A DNA stretch of 64,000 nt from an uncultured Eubacteriales bacterium (GCA_903835065.1 CAILLO010000016.1:24965-88964), one strand, 5' to 3'; shown: positions 39,701 to 48,797, counted from the stretch's first letter. Program-made: numbers and translations. Notes: a model not told the origin generated them from the sequence alone.

Positions 39701-40022
39701 GATCTTCCTGATCTCGCTGAAGGCGGGCGGCACGGGACTCAACCTCACGGGCGCCGACATGGTCGTCCACTTCGACCCGTGGTGGAACCCGGCCGTCGAG
39801 GACCAGGCGACCGACCGCGCCTATCGGATCGGCCAGAAGCAGTCGGTGCAGGTGATCAAGCTGATCTCCAAGGGCACGATCGAGGAGAAGGTCATCGAGA
39901 TGCAGCAGCGCAAGAAAGGCCTCGTGGACGCCATCCTCCGCCCGGGGGAGACGTTCCTCTCCCGCCTGTCCGAGGAGGAGATCCGCGACCTGTTCGACAT
40001 CCGCGAAACCCCTGCGTCGTAG
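36753..40022 (+). CDS. SNF2-family helicase with N-terminal SWIM zinc finger
   Basis: CRCECEDFAAAEGPCKHVVAA SWIM; ILADDMGLGKTLQ; CFLDEAQHIKN; ALTGTPIENSLDELWSIFDF; LVFSQFTSIL; FDPWWNPAVEDQATDRAYRIGQ. Confidence 0.94.
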   Translation: MKPHLDDGIVFSLTSRPTTYARGRAYFEQGRVFSLRYDEPSRLLSASVRGTETYDVTVRFSGEGAYETCRCECEDFAAAEGPCKHVVAAMIASVEQQAYRTGRRFGPGSELIEALEGIGEEKTRTEVHLEVALALDTADSQPVRPALEFRIGIDKLYSIRNLAEFCEALRTGAATEVGRGFLFDPRHHRFSATDQRLVDLLEELWDSEAFRSRTGLVPGSISRSSGHGLFKGRRVYLPPQVFVRTLELLEGFRFLLRLPDKDVGPTVVLRSEMPIDLQIDRRGDGLRLSIHDVPAPVPLTENGRYCLRGEFVFRLDGEQKRTLPPILRALARSPGGIAFSPDEEAKVVSRVLPRLRLAGKVHVDADLADSLYSAGLSPRIYFDRAGDGIAATVEFWYEDLCINPFAEPPTQPTPSTSSKDRILIRDFDTERALIAFFDRGDFRFRNGTAVLVDEDRLYAFLRDDLPLLAEQAELFLSEEFRRLRIRDARAFRTGLRFEEGRNLLSFTFQHAEITDQELALILSALQKKKRYFRLRDGTFVDLEDGLLQTVSRTMEELGLDGDALRKGSVEMPTYRALYLDSELQRLEQGRVERNQAFKHLVMSLREPQDTDYPVPEEVAGVLRDYQRTGFRWMRTLSDFGMGGILADDMGLGKTLQTFAYLLSVRKPDDPPALVVAPSSLLFNWQQEAARFAPSLRTIVVSGPPCQRQELMKEFSQTDIVITSYPLLRRDIEVYAEIPFSACFLDEAQHIKNASSVNARAVKQIQAPKRFALTGTPIENSLDELWSIFDFIMPGYLHSYSRFQSLYERPIAAEGNMEALERLSAQIAPFVLRRLKKDVLKELPPKFESRMSVEMTEEQKKIYVAQLALARREVAEELAANGAERGRIRILSVLVRLRQICCHPASFLPDYTGDSGKMQLLSEIVEDALESGHRLLVFSQFTSILSIIRAWADAQGIPYAYLDGSTPVGERSDLVRRFNAGTGSIFLISLKAGGTGLNLTGADMVVHFDPWWNPAVEDQATDRAYRIGQKQSVQVIKLISKGTIEEKVIEMQQRKKGLVDAILRPGETFLSRLSEEEIRDLFDIRETPAS

Positions 40023-40098
40023 CCCGGCGGGCTCTTCCGGGATAGCCCCGTTATGGTAGAATCGGTACGTGTCCGCGACCGATGAAGGAGGAGCCGAG

Positions 40099-41814
40099 AT
40101 GAAGCAGTATCCGCTCTATGATGTCAGGAAGATCCGCGATCTGAGGGACATGCTCGACCAGAGCGCGAAGCTCTACGCCGACAAGGCCGCCTTCCTCGTG
40201 AAGCCAATCAAGGGCGGGGACTACGCGCCCGTGACCTACACGCAGTTCCAGGCGGATGTGCGCGCGCTCGGCACGGCCTTCCTCTCGCTCGGGCTCAAGG
40301 GCGGCCGGATCGCCGTGATCGGCGAGAACCGCTACGAATGGTGCGTCGCCTACCTCGCCGCCGTGAACGGCATCGCGGTCGTCGTGCCGCTCGACAAGGA
40401 ACTGCCCGCCGCCGAGATCCAGAATCTGCTGCTCCGCTCGAAGGCCGACGCCGTCGTCTTCGCCGGTAGCCGCAAGGAGGACGTCCTGGCCGTCCGCGCC
40501 GCGCTGCCCGACCTGCGCCTGCTGGTCGGCATGGACGAGCCCGAGGACCGGGACGGCGTCCTGTCGTACCCGAAGCTGATCGCCCAGGGCGGGAAGGACT
40601 TCGCCGCCGGGAACCGCGCCGTGCTGGACCTCCCGATCGATGTCGAGACGATGAGCGCCCTCCTGTTCACGTCCGGCACGACGTCCGACGCCAAGGCCGT
40701 CATGCTGTCGCAGAAGAACCTGTGCATCAACCTGCAGGCGATGTGCAGCATGCTCTACATCAACGATGACGTCTTCCTGTCGGTCCTGCCGATGCACCAT
40801 ACCTACGAGTGCACCTGCGGCTTCCTGTGCCAGATCTACCGCGGCAACACCGTGGCGTTCTGCGAGGGCCTCCGCCACATCGCGAAGAACCTCAAGGAGT
40901 CCCAGGCGACCAAGATGCTGGTCGTGCCGCTGATGCTCGAGTCGATGCTCAAGAAGATCTGGCAGGGCGCTTCGGCCGACCCGGAGAAGCTGAAGAAGCT
41001 GAAGACCGGCCTACGGATCTCGAATTTCCTCCGCATCTTCGGCATCGACCTGCGCCGCAAGCTGTTCAAGCCCGTGCTCGACACCTTCGGCGGCAAGCTC
41101 GCGCTCTTCATCAGCGGCGGCGCCCCGATCGACCCGAAGGTCATGAAGGGCCTGCGCGACTTCGGCTTCCAGTGCCTCCAGGGGTACGGGCTGACCGAAT
41201 GCGCACCGATCCTCGCGCTCAACCGCGACGTCGCCTTCAAGGACGAGTCGGCCGGCCTGCCGCTGCCGGGCGTGGAGATCCGCATCGACGAACCCGACGG
41301 GAAGGGCATCGGCGAGATCTGCGGCCGCGGCCCGAACGTCTTCCTCGGCTACTACGAGAACGAGGAGGCGACGAAGGAGGCCCTGGTGGACGGCTGGTTC
41401 CACACGGGCGACCTCGGGTACCTGGACAAGGACGGCTTCGTGATCATCACGGGCCGCAAGAAGAACGTGATCGTGACCAAGAACGGCAAGAAGATCTTCC
41501 CGGAGGAGGTCGAGAGCCTGCTCGGCCGCAGCCCCTATATCCTGGAGAGCCTCGTCTACGGCCTCGAGGACGCGGACGGCGAGACGACGGTCGCCGCCGA
41601 GATCTTCCCGGACTTCGACAAGCTGAAGGAGGACAACGGCGGACAGGCTCCCGACGAAGCGGCGGTGCGCGCCACCCTCGCCGAGGAGGTCAAGAAGGTC
41701 AACCACATGCTGGTCAAATACAAGGCGATCCGCCGGTTCGAGGTCCGTTCCGAGGAGTTCGTCAAGACCACGACCAAGAAGATCAAGCGTTATCTGGTCA
41801 AGAAGACGGCGTGA
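40099..41814 (+). CDS. AMP-forming long-chain acyl-CoA synthetase/ligase
   Basis: LLFTSGTTSDAKAVMLSQKN; GYGLTECAPI; GWFHTGDLGYLDKDGFVIITGRKKNVIVTKNGKKIFPEEVE. Confidence 0.92.
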   Translation: MKQYPLYDVRKIRDLRDMLDQSAKLYADKAAFLVKPIKGGDYAPVTYTQFQADVRALGTAFLSLGLKGGRIAVIGENRYEWCVAYLAAVNGIAVVVPLDKELPAAEIQNLLLRSKADAVVFAGSRKEDVLAVRAALPDLRLLVGMDEPEDRDGVLSYPKLIAQGGKDFAAGNRAVLDLPIDVETMSALLFTSGTTSDAKAVMLSQKNLCINLQAMCSMLYINDDVFLSVLPMHHTYECTCGFLCQIYRGNTVAFCEGLRHIAKNLKESQATKMLVVPLMLESMLKKIWQGASADPEKLKKLKTGLRISNFLRIFGIDLRRKLFKPVLDTFGGKLALFISGGAPIDPKVMKGLRDFGFQCLQGYGLTECAPILALNRDVAFKDESAGLPLPGVEIRIDEPDGKGIGEICGRGPNVFLGYYENEEATKEALVDGWFHTGDLGYLDKDGFVIITGRKKNVIVTKNGKKIFPEEVESLLGRSPYILESLVYGLEDADGETTVAAEIFPDFDKLKEDNGGQAPDEAAVRATLAEEVKKVNHMLVKYKAIRRFEVRSEEFVKTTTKKIKRYLVKKTA

Positions 41815-43474
41815 TCGGGAAGACGCGCGTCGCCGCCCGGTAGAATCGATAGCCGCCGGCCAGATTGTATACCTCGGGGAAGCCCGACTGCGAGAGGATC
41901 CGATACGCGACGTGCCCGCGGAGGCCGATGCGGCAGAACTCGTAGACGGGCTTCTTCGCGTCCAGCTCGCCCAGGCGAGCGCGCAGGTCGTCGACCGGGA
42001 TGTTCACGGCGCCCGGGATCGACCCGGCCGCGAACTCCTCCGCGGTGCGCACGTCGAGCAGCGTGACCTTCGCGGGGTCGAGCCCCGCGACGTCCTCGGC
42101 GTAGAACTGCTTCTCCAGACCGTCGAGCACATTCTGCGCGACGTAGCCGGCCATGTTGACCGGGTCCTTCGCGGAACCGAACGGTGGCGCGTAGGCGAGC
42201 TCGAGGTCGGTCAGGTCGTGCACGGTCATGCCGGCGCGGATCGCCGTGGCGAGCACGTCGCAGCGCTTGTCGACGCCGTCGCGGCCGGTCAGCTGGGCGC
42301 CGAGGAGCTTTCCGTCGGGCACGCGGAACAGGAGCTTGACGTTCATCTGGGTCGCGCCGGGGTAGTATCCGGCGTGGCTGCCGCTGTGGGTGTACGTCTT
42401 CGCGTAGGGGATGCCGGCCGCCTTCAGGGCGCGTTCGTTGGCGCCGGTGACGGCGACGGTCATCTCGAAGGCCTTGAGGATCGCGGTGCCCTGGGTGCCC
42501 TTGTAAGCGCTCGGGATCCCGCAGAGGTTGTCGGCCGCGATGCGGCCCTGACGGTTGGCGGGGGAGGCGAGGGGGACGAAGGTGCGCGCGCCGGTGACGA
42601 AGTCCGCCACTTCGATGGCGTCGCCGACCGCATAGATCGAGGGGTCCGAGGTCCGCATGTGCTCGTCGACGCGGATCGTGCCACGCACGCCCATTTCGAG
42701 GCCGGCTTCCCTGGCGAATGTGCCTTCCGGACGGACTCCGACGGCGAGGACGACGAGGTCGGCGCAGATCGCGCCGCCGGTGCTGGTCTGGACGGACAGG
42801 CCCGAGGCGGTGCGCCGGATCGCGGTGACGCCGCAGTTCAGGTAGAGGCCGACGCCGTTCTTCGCGACATGCGCGTGCAGGTCGCCGGCCATGTCGGGGT
42901 CGAGGGGCTGCACGAGGTGGTCCGTCAGTTCGACGATCGAGACGGACAGCGTCAGCGCGCGCAGGTTCTCGGCCATCTCGACGCCGATGTAGCCGCCGCC
43001 GACGACGACGGCGCGCCGGATGCCCGGCTGCTGCACGAACGTCTTGATGCGGTCGGTGTCGGCGAGGTTGCGGAGGGTGAAGACGCCTTCTTCGTCCGCG
43101 CCCTCGAGCGGGGGACGGATCGGGTCCGCGCCGGGGGAGAGGACCAGGGCATCGTAGGGCTCCTCGACCAGGGCGCCGTCGGAAAGGCGGCGCACATGGA
43201 GGCGCTTCGCGACGCGGTCGATGAGGACGGCCTCGTGGCCGACGCGCACGTCGACGCGGTAGCGGTCGTGGAAGGACTCCGGGGTCTGGAGCAGGAGCTC
43301 GTCGCGGTCCACGATCGTGTCGCCGATATAGTAGGGCAGTCCGCAGTTCGCGAAGGAGATGTGCTCCCCGCGCTCGAACATCACGATCTCCGCCGATTCG
43401 TCCAGCCGGCGCAGCCGAGCGGCCGCCGTCGCGCCCCCCGCGACACCGCCGACGATCAGGATCCTTCTGGCCAT
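41798..43474 (-). CDS. CoA-disulfide reductase-like FAD/NAD(P) oxidoreductase with C-terminal rhodanese domain
   Basis: RRILIVGGVAGGATAAARLRRLDE; SFANCGLPYYIGD active Cys; C-terminal VTLLDVRTAEEFAAGSIPGAVNIP ... VYEFCRIGLRGHVAYRIL. Confidence 0.92.
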   Translation of the reverse strand: MARRILIVGGVAGGATAAARLRRLDESAEIVMFERGEHISFANCGLPYYIGDTIVDRDELLLQTPESFHDRYRVDVRVGHEAVLIDRVAKRLHVRRLSDGALVEEPYDALVLSPGADPIRPPLEGADEEGVFTLRNLADTDRIKTFVQQPGIRRAVVVGGGYIGVEMAENLRALTLSVSIVELTDHLVQPLDPDMAGDLHAHVAKNGVGLYLNCGVTAIRRTASGLSVQTSTGGAICADLVVLAVGVRPEGTFAREAGLEMGVRGTIRVDEHMRTSDPSIYAVGDAIEVADFVTGARTFVPLASPANRQGRIAADNLCGIPSAYKGTQGTAILKAFEMTVAVTGANERALKAAGIPYAKTYTHSGSHAGYYPGATQMNVKLLFRVPDGKLLGAQLTGRDGVDKRCDVLATAIRAGMTVHDLTDLELAYAPPFGSAKDPVNMAGYVAQNVLDGLEKQFYAEDVAGLDPAKVTLLDVRTAEEFAAGSIPGAVNIPVDDLRARLGELDAKKPVYEFCRIGLRGHVAYRILSQSGFPEVYNLAGGYRFYRAATRVFPITPSS

Positions 43475-43633
43475 ATTCTTGTCCTCCTCGGGGGCCGCGC
43501 CAATTCCATTCGATATGCACGGACTTACGCCTGCATCTTACGGAAAAAGACGTAGGAGGTGGCGTACCTCGGGTTACGGGAAGCCTGCTATGGTAGAATG
43601 GGTTCGATTTCGGACGCACGAACGGAGGTTTCC

Positions 43634-44818
43634 ATGGACAGCGACAACGCCGGAGCAGTACGCAGAATCAGGGTCTCGGAAATCGGGAACGAGTCGCTGG
43701 ATGCCTTTATCGCACTGCCGTTCCGGCTGTACCGCAAGGAGCGGTTCTGGGTCCCGGACCTCCGGGGCGACCAGAAGAAGCTGCTCGTCGGCACGGACAA
43801 CGAGATGTACCGCAACGGGCCCCACACGTTCTTCCTGGCCTACGAGGGCCGTCGGGTCGTCGCCCGGATCCTGTGCGGCATCGACCGCAAGATGAAGGAC
43901 GACATGGAGGCGTACGACGCCGACCCGTCGCGCGAAATCGACAAGGAAATGTGGGGCTACTTCTCCCTCTTCGAAGCCGAGTCGCCCGAGGCGGCCGCCG
44001 AGGTCCTGTGGGCCGCCGAGGACTGGTGCCGGAGGAACGGCGCGACGCACCTGCTCGGGCCCTGGTCCCCGGACGACGGCGAGAGCCACCGAGGCATCCT
44101 GGTCGACGGGTTCGACGGACCGCCCGCGGTGCTCAACACCTACAGCCTGCCCTGGTACGGAGCGGCCGTCGAGGCGTGCGGATTCAAGCAGTGGGAGGAC
44201 CTGCTCGCGCTGGTCGCCACGCCCGAGTCGGTCCAGATGGAGCGCCTCGAGAAGGTCGCGGCCTATGCGGAGAAGCGCGTCGGATTCCGCGTCGACCAGG
44301 CCGACCTGACGCACCGGGAGCGGGAAGTCGACGACGTCTACAAGATCCTCGTCGAGTCCTACCCCAAGGACTGGCCGAGCCCGCTGCCGTCACGCCAGTA
44401 CGTGGACGACTTCGTCAAGCAGAACCTCGCGATCCTCGACCCGGCCCTGATCCACATCGCCCGCCGGCTTTCGGACAACGAGCCGATCGCCTTCGTGCTG
44501 GGCGTGCCCGACATGAACGACGTCCTGATCCACATGCAAAGTGGACGGCTGTCGCCGATCAACATCCTGCGCTTCCTGTACTACCGGAAGAAGATCAGGG
44601 GCGCTCGCGGCATGATGCAGTTCGCGATTCCGGAATACCGCCAGAAGGGCGTCATGGCCGCCTGCTACGCGCGCAGCCTGATGGCCGCGATCCGCAGGGG
44701 CTACACGCGGTTCGACGCCTCGACGATCGGCCTGAAGAACACGATCTCCTGGAAGAGCATGGTGAGCGTCGGAGCCAAGGTGTACCGCGTGTACCGGTAC
44801 TACATGAAGGTCCTGTAG
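43634..44818 (+). CDS. GNAT-fold acetyltransferase-like protein
   Basis: LPFRLYRKERFWVPDLRGDQKKLL ... FFLAYEGRRVVARILCGID; GMMQFAIPEYRQKGVMAACYARSLMAA. Confidence 0.7.
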   Translation: MDSDNAGAVRRIRVSEIGNESLDAFIALPFRLYRKERFWVPDLRGDQKKLLVGTDNEMYRNGPHTFFLAYEGRRVVARILCGIDRKMKDDMEAYDADPSREIDKEMWGYFSLFEAESPEAAAEVLWAAEDWCRRNGATHLLGPWSPDDGESHRGILVDGFDGPPAVLNTYSLPWYGAAVEACGFKQWEDLLALVATPESVQMERLEKVAAYAEKRVGFRVDQADLTHREREVDDVYKILVESYPKDWPSPLPSRQYVDDFVKQNLAILDPALIHIARRLSDNEPIAFVLGVPDMNDVLIHMQSGRLSPINILRFLYYRKKIRGARGMMQFAIPEYRQKGVMAACYARSLMAAIRRGYTRFDASTIGLKNTISWKSMVSVGAKVYRVYRYYMKVL

Positions 44819-44819
44819 C

Positions 44820-45659
44820 ATGGGGTGTTCCGACCGGTCCTTCGAAGGCGTCCTGCTCGCCTGCGACCTCGACGGCACGCTGCTTTCGCCCGACGGCACG
44901 CTACATCCGGACAATGTCGCCTCGCTCCGTGAGTTCCTCGCCGCGGGCGGGCGATTCGTCGTCGCGACGGGGCGCACCCAGGCATCCGTGACGCGAAACG
45001 TCCCGACATTGCCGGCCGACCTGCCGGGCATCTTCTGCAACGGGGCCCATGTCTACGACCGTGTGGCGCGGCGGACGGTGATCGCCCACGAACTGCCCGC
45101 CTCCGCCCAAGGGATGATCCGCGACATCCTCGACCGCTTCCCCTCGGTCGGACTCGAGATCTTCACGGACAAGGGCGCGCATCTCGTGCGCTCGTGCGAC
45201 GTGCTGCGCCTGCAGCTGGCCTCCGAGGATCTCCAGTACATCGAGGCGGATCCGGAAGGCATTCCCGGCCCCTGGCTGAAGATCCTGCTGGGCGGGGAGC
45301 CGGACGAGCTCGCGCCGATTCGAGCGCATCTGGAGCGCTTCTGTTCCGAAGACTGGGAATTCGTCGCGTCCGACGCGTATCTGCTGGACCTCATGGCCGC
45401 TGGCGTCTCCAAGGGAGCCGCCCTGCGTGAACTGCAGGCGCTGCTCGAGCGGGACGGCGCGCGGTTCCGCACCGTGGCCGTCGGCGACAACGACAACGAC
45501 GTCGACATGCTGCGGGTCGCGGACTTCGGCATCGCGCCGGAAAACGCCACCCAGGGCGCGCGCGCAGCCGCGGGTTTCGTGGTGCCCCACCACGCGGAAC
45601 CGGTGCTTCCGGGCGTTTTCCGTATCCTGCGTGATGAATTGTGGAAAAATACGAAATAA
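44820..45659 (+). CDS. HAD-superfamily Cof-like phosphatase (IIB)
   Basis: LLACDLDGTLLSPDGTLHPDN; SKGAALRELQALLERDGARFRTVAVGDNDNDVDMLRVADFGIAPENA. Confidence 0.92.
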   Translation: MGCSDRSFEGVLLACDLDGTLLSPDGTLHPDNVASLREFLAAGGRFVVATGRTQASVTRNVPTLPADLPGIFCNGAHVYDRVARRTVIAHELPASAQGMIRDILDRFPSVGLEIFTDKGAHLVRSCDVLRLQLASEDLQYIEADPEGIPGPWLKILLGGEPDELAPIRAHLERFCSEDWEFVASDAYLLDLMAAGVSKGAALRELQALLERDGARFRTVAVGDNDNDVDMLRVADFGIAPENATQGARAAAGFVVPHHAEPVLPGVFRILRDELWKNTK

Positions 45660-45737
45660 ATTCACGCAATCGATTGTGTTTTGCGGATTTCTATGTTTGT
45701 ATGGAATTAATCGTACACCATACCAAGAAAGAAGGTA

Positions 45738-46463
45738 ATGAATATGGCGAACAAGAAAGTCACCTTGAAGGTCCCGGTGCACCCCGACAATCTTCCGAGC
45801 CTCGACGATATGGCCGCCAAGCTGGGTCTCGACACCGCGAAATTCGTCGGCATCCTCGTGAATTCCTTCGCGATTGCATCCGCCTCCCTGTCCAACGCCC
45901 CGACGCCTGCCGTCGAGAAGGCCGCGAAAGCGCCCAAGGCCGTCAAGGCACCGAAGGCTCCGCGGGCGAAGAAGATCGAAGAGCCCAAGCCGGAAGGCTG
46001 GGTCCCGCCGCTTCCGAAGAAGCGCGGTCGCCCGAAGAAGGTCGTGGACGAAAACGCCGTCGTATCGGTCGAACCCAAGAAGCGCGGCCGCCCGAAGAAG
46101 GTCGTCCTCGAAGGCGCGTCCCCCGTCGAGAAGAAGGTCCGCGCGCCGCGCAAGCCCAAGGCTGCGGCCGCTCCCGCCGAAATCGCCGCCGAGGCCGCGG
46201 TGAAGGCGCCGAAGGCAGCCAGGGCCCCCAAGACGCCGAAGGCCGAGAAGAAGCCCGCCGCGAAGGCGATGAAGGCTCCCAAGGCTCCCAAGGCGGAAGC
46301 GAAGCCGAAGGCCGCCAAGGCTCCCAAGGCCGAAGCCAAGCCGAAGACCGCGAAGGCCGCCAAGGCACCCAAGACCGAAAAGAAACCGGCCGCGAAGCGC
46401 GCGCCGCGCAAGCCGGCCGCCGCCGCCGTCGCCGTCGAGCCCGAGCCCGTCGCCGCCGAGTAG
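45738..46463 (+). CDS. Histone H1-like Lys/Ala/Pro-rich protein with two AT-hook motifs
   Basis: PKKRGRPKKV repeated at 46014 and 46074 (60-nt spacing); KAPKAAKAPKAEAKPKAAKA tail; about 50-aa non-repetitive N-terminus. Confidence 0.8.
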   Translation: MNMANKKVTLKVPVHPDNLPSLDDMAAKLGLDTAKFVGILVNSFAIASASLSNAPTPAVEKAAKAPKAVKAPKAPRAKKIEEPKPEGWVPPLPKKRGRPKKVVDENAVVSVEPKKRGRPKKVVLEGASPVEKKVRAPRKPKAAAAPAEIAAEAAVKAPKAARAPKTPKAEKKPAAKAMKAPKAPKAEAKPKAAKAPKAEAKPKTAKAAKAPKTEKKPAAKRAPRKPAAAAVAVEPEPVAAE

Positions 46464-46483
46464 AATCGGACCGCATCCCGATG

Positions 46484-46523
46484 GAAAGGCCCTTCCGGAC
46501 GACGCCGGAAGGGCCTTTCTTTT
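46484..46523 (+). terminator. Rho-independent terminator
   Basis: Perfect 15-bp stem gaaaggcccttccgg-acgacg-ccggaagggcctttc then tttt. Confidence 0.9.
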
Positions 46524-46541
46524 CGTCATGAGCGGTGCGTG

Positions 46542-47708
46542 CTAGCGGAACTCCTCGTGCAACAGCGACGTCATCACCATGTCCTGCCACTCTCCGGCGA
46601 CGAACAGCATCTTCCGGGAAACGCCTTCCCGCTGGAATCCGAGCAGGTCCAGAATCCGGCCGCTGCGCTCGTTTGCGACCATGTAGGATGCGGTCACGCG
46701 GTTCAGACCGAACACGTCGAACATGAAGCGCAACCCCGTGTGGAGGGCGTCGAACATGTAGCCGCGCCCTTCGACCAGCGCGTCGACGGAATAGCCGGCT
46801 TCGCAGCAGGAAAGCGGCAGGGGCGTGATGTCCCGGAACGTCAGGCTGCCGACGACCTTTTCCGGCCGGTCGGGCAGGCAGACCAGGAAGTCCGCCTCGC
46901 GCCCCGTCTCGAAACGGTAGGCCGCCTGAAGGATGCGCTTGCGGAACATGGCGGCGCGGTCGTCGCCTTCGGGCATCGTCGGATTCCAGCGGTCGAGCCG
47001 GTCCTTGTTGCGATCGCGGTACGCGACGACTTCGGGGATATCGGCCTCCGTCGGCAATCGCAGCAGGGTCTTCTCGCCGACAAGAACGAGGTCGCGGCCG
47101 CGGATGCCCGGCTTGGGCGACTCTGCGGGAACGGACGGGCGGTGGCGGTCGCGCACGAGGGCGAAGTGGACGTGGTCCTCCCAGACGCCGTGGATCTTGA
47201 GGTAACGGGCGCCGTAGCCCTCGGGCTCGAAGCCGAGCCGCTCGAGGAGGCGGATGGACCGTCGGTTGCGCGGCAGGACGTGGGCCTCGACCCGGTGGAG
47301 GTTCATCTCGTGGAAGGCGACCGAGACGGCCTTGCCGACGGCCTCGGTGGCGTATCCCTGCCCCTGCAGGCCCTGGTCCAGCTTGTAGCCGAGATAGGCG
47401 TTGTGGAAGACGCCGCGGACGATCTGGGAGAGGATCACCTTGCCGACGACGCGGTGCGGGTCGGACTTGAGGAAGATCCACAGGGGCAGCGCGGTGCCGG
47501 CAAGGAAGGCCTCCCGTTCGGCCAGCAGGCCGGTCGTCTGGGCTTCGAGCGTGTAGAACGACGGGGAGCGGATCGGGTCGGTCGGCGCGAGGAATTCCCG
47601 GTTGTGCAAGTAGAAATCGAGGACGGCGAGTGCCTCCTCGGGTTCCGCCACGCGGAGCAGCAGCCGTTTCGTCGAATAGGAATCGCGGAGCGCGGGTTCG
47701 GTGTTCAT
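46542..47708 (-). CDS. Tandem (two-domain) GNAT acetyltransferase, RimJ/RimL-type
   Basis: STKRLLLRVAEPEEALAVLDFYLHNREF ... GYATEAVGKAVSVAFHEMNLHRVEAHV and second domain LVGEKTLLRLPTEADIPEVVAYRDRN ... GYMFDALHTGLRFMFDVFGLNRVTASYM. Confidence 0.87.
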   Translation of the reverse strand: MNTEPALRDSYSTKRLLLRVAEPEEALAVLDFYLHNREFLAPTDPIRSPSFYTLEAQTTGLLAEREAFLAGTALPLWIFLKSDPHRVVGKVILSQIVRGVFHNAYLGYKLDQGLQGQGYATEAVGKAVSVAFHEMNLHRVEAHVLPRNRRSIRLLERLGFEPEGYGARYLKIHGVWEDHVHFALVRDRHRPSVPAESPKPGIRGRDLVLVGEKTLLRLPTEADIPEVVAYRDRNKDRLDRWNPTMPEGDDRAAMFRKRILQAAYRFETGREADFLVCLPDRPEKVVGSLTFRDITPLPLSCCEAGYSVDALVEGRGYMFDALHTGLRFMFDVFGLNRVTASYMVANERSGRILDLLGFQREGVSRKMLFVAGEWQDMVMTSLLHEEFR

Positions 47709-47840
47709 GCCTGTCTCTTCCTTTCCGACCGCGGGGGCCCTTCCGACCCATATCTTACCATCTCGACGGCGACGCGGAGAGCTTTTCGTGTACAATGAAC
47801 GGGACGTGTTCCGCATAACCCCGAGGCAAGGAATGCACCT

Positions 47841-48797
47841 ATGACGATGGATCCCGTTGCTGTTTCCGTCAAAGGCGAGTCCGTCGTCCGGGTCGAACGA
47901 CTCGTGAAGCGTTTCGGCTCCCGGGTCGTTCTCCATGATGTCGGCTTCGAGATCCGCGCCGGCGAGGTGCTCGGCTTCATCGGACCGAACGGGTCCGGCA
48001 AGACGACCACGATCCGCTGCATCGCGGGTCTCATGCGCATGGATGCAGGAAACGTCCGGATCCTGGGCCACGATGTGCACGCGGATTTCGAGAGGGCCAT
48101 CGCCCAAGTCGGGTGTCTCGTCGAAAACCCTGAATTCTACAAATACATGACGGGTCTCACGAACTTGAAGCTGTTCGCCCGCATGTACCCGGACGTGGAT
48201 GCATCGCGCGTGGACCAAGTCGTCGTTCGAGTCGGCCTCGAGAATCGCATCCGGAGTCGTGTGAAGACCTATTCCCTCGGCATGCGGCAGCGCCTCGGCA
48301 TCGCGCAGGCGATCCTGCACAGGCCGGCCGTGCTGCTTCTCGACGAGCCCGCGAACGGACTCGACCCGGAAGGAATCCGCGATCTGCGGCTCCTGCTCCG
48401 CAGCCTGGCGGACGAGGAAGGTATGGCGATCCTCGTGTCGAGCCACCTTCTTTCCGAACTCGAGCAGCTCTGCGACCGGGTGGTCGTCCTCCGTTCGGGT
48501 CGTGTGATCGGCGAGGGCGATATGGCGTCGATGCTGGCCGCGTCGGGTCCCGTCGCATGCGAGGTCGCATTCACGGTCGGCTCTCCCGCCCATGCACTCG
48601 AGATCCTCGGAGGGGAGCGACCGGGCCTCTCTCGACTCGAAGGAGAGACCGTCGTCGTGACGTGCCTTCGCGAGGAGGTTCCCGAGAAGGTCGCCGCGCT
48701 GGTCGGAGTGGGAATCGCCGTCCTGTCCGTGGTCCCGACGACCGCCTCGCTCGAGGACAGATACCTGCAGATGGCGGGAGGTGGCGGAGTTGAATAG
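47841..48797 (+). CDS. ABC-2-type transporter ATP-binding protein
   Basis: GPNGSGKTT; YSLGMRQRLGIAQAIL; LLLDEPANGLDPEGI. Confidence 0.93.
   Translation: MTMDPVAVSVKGESVVRVERLVKRFGSRVVLHDVGFEIRAGEVLGFIGPNGSGKTTTIRCIAGLMRMDAGNVRILGHDVHADFERAIAQVGCLVENPEFYKYMTGLTNLKLFARMYPDVDASRVDQVVVRVGLENRIRSRVKTYSLGMRQRLGIAQAILHRPAVLLLDEPANGLDPEGIRDLRLLLRSLADEEGMAILVSSHLLSELEQLCDRVVVLRSGRVIGEGDMASMLAASGPVACEVAFTVGSPAHALEILGGERPGLSRLEGETVVVTCLREEVPEKVAALVGVGIAVLSVVPTTASLEDRYLQMAGGGGVE

Noticed and set aside
45900-46440. Repeat region as CRISPR or tandem-repeat array
   Set aside because: The repetition is at codon level for Lys/Ala/Pro-rich protein and two AT-hooks, not direct repeats with unique spacers.
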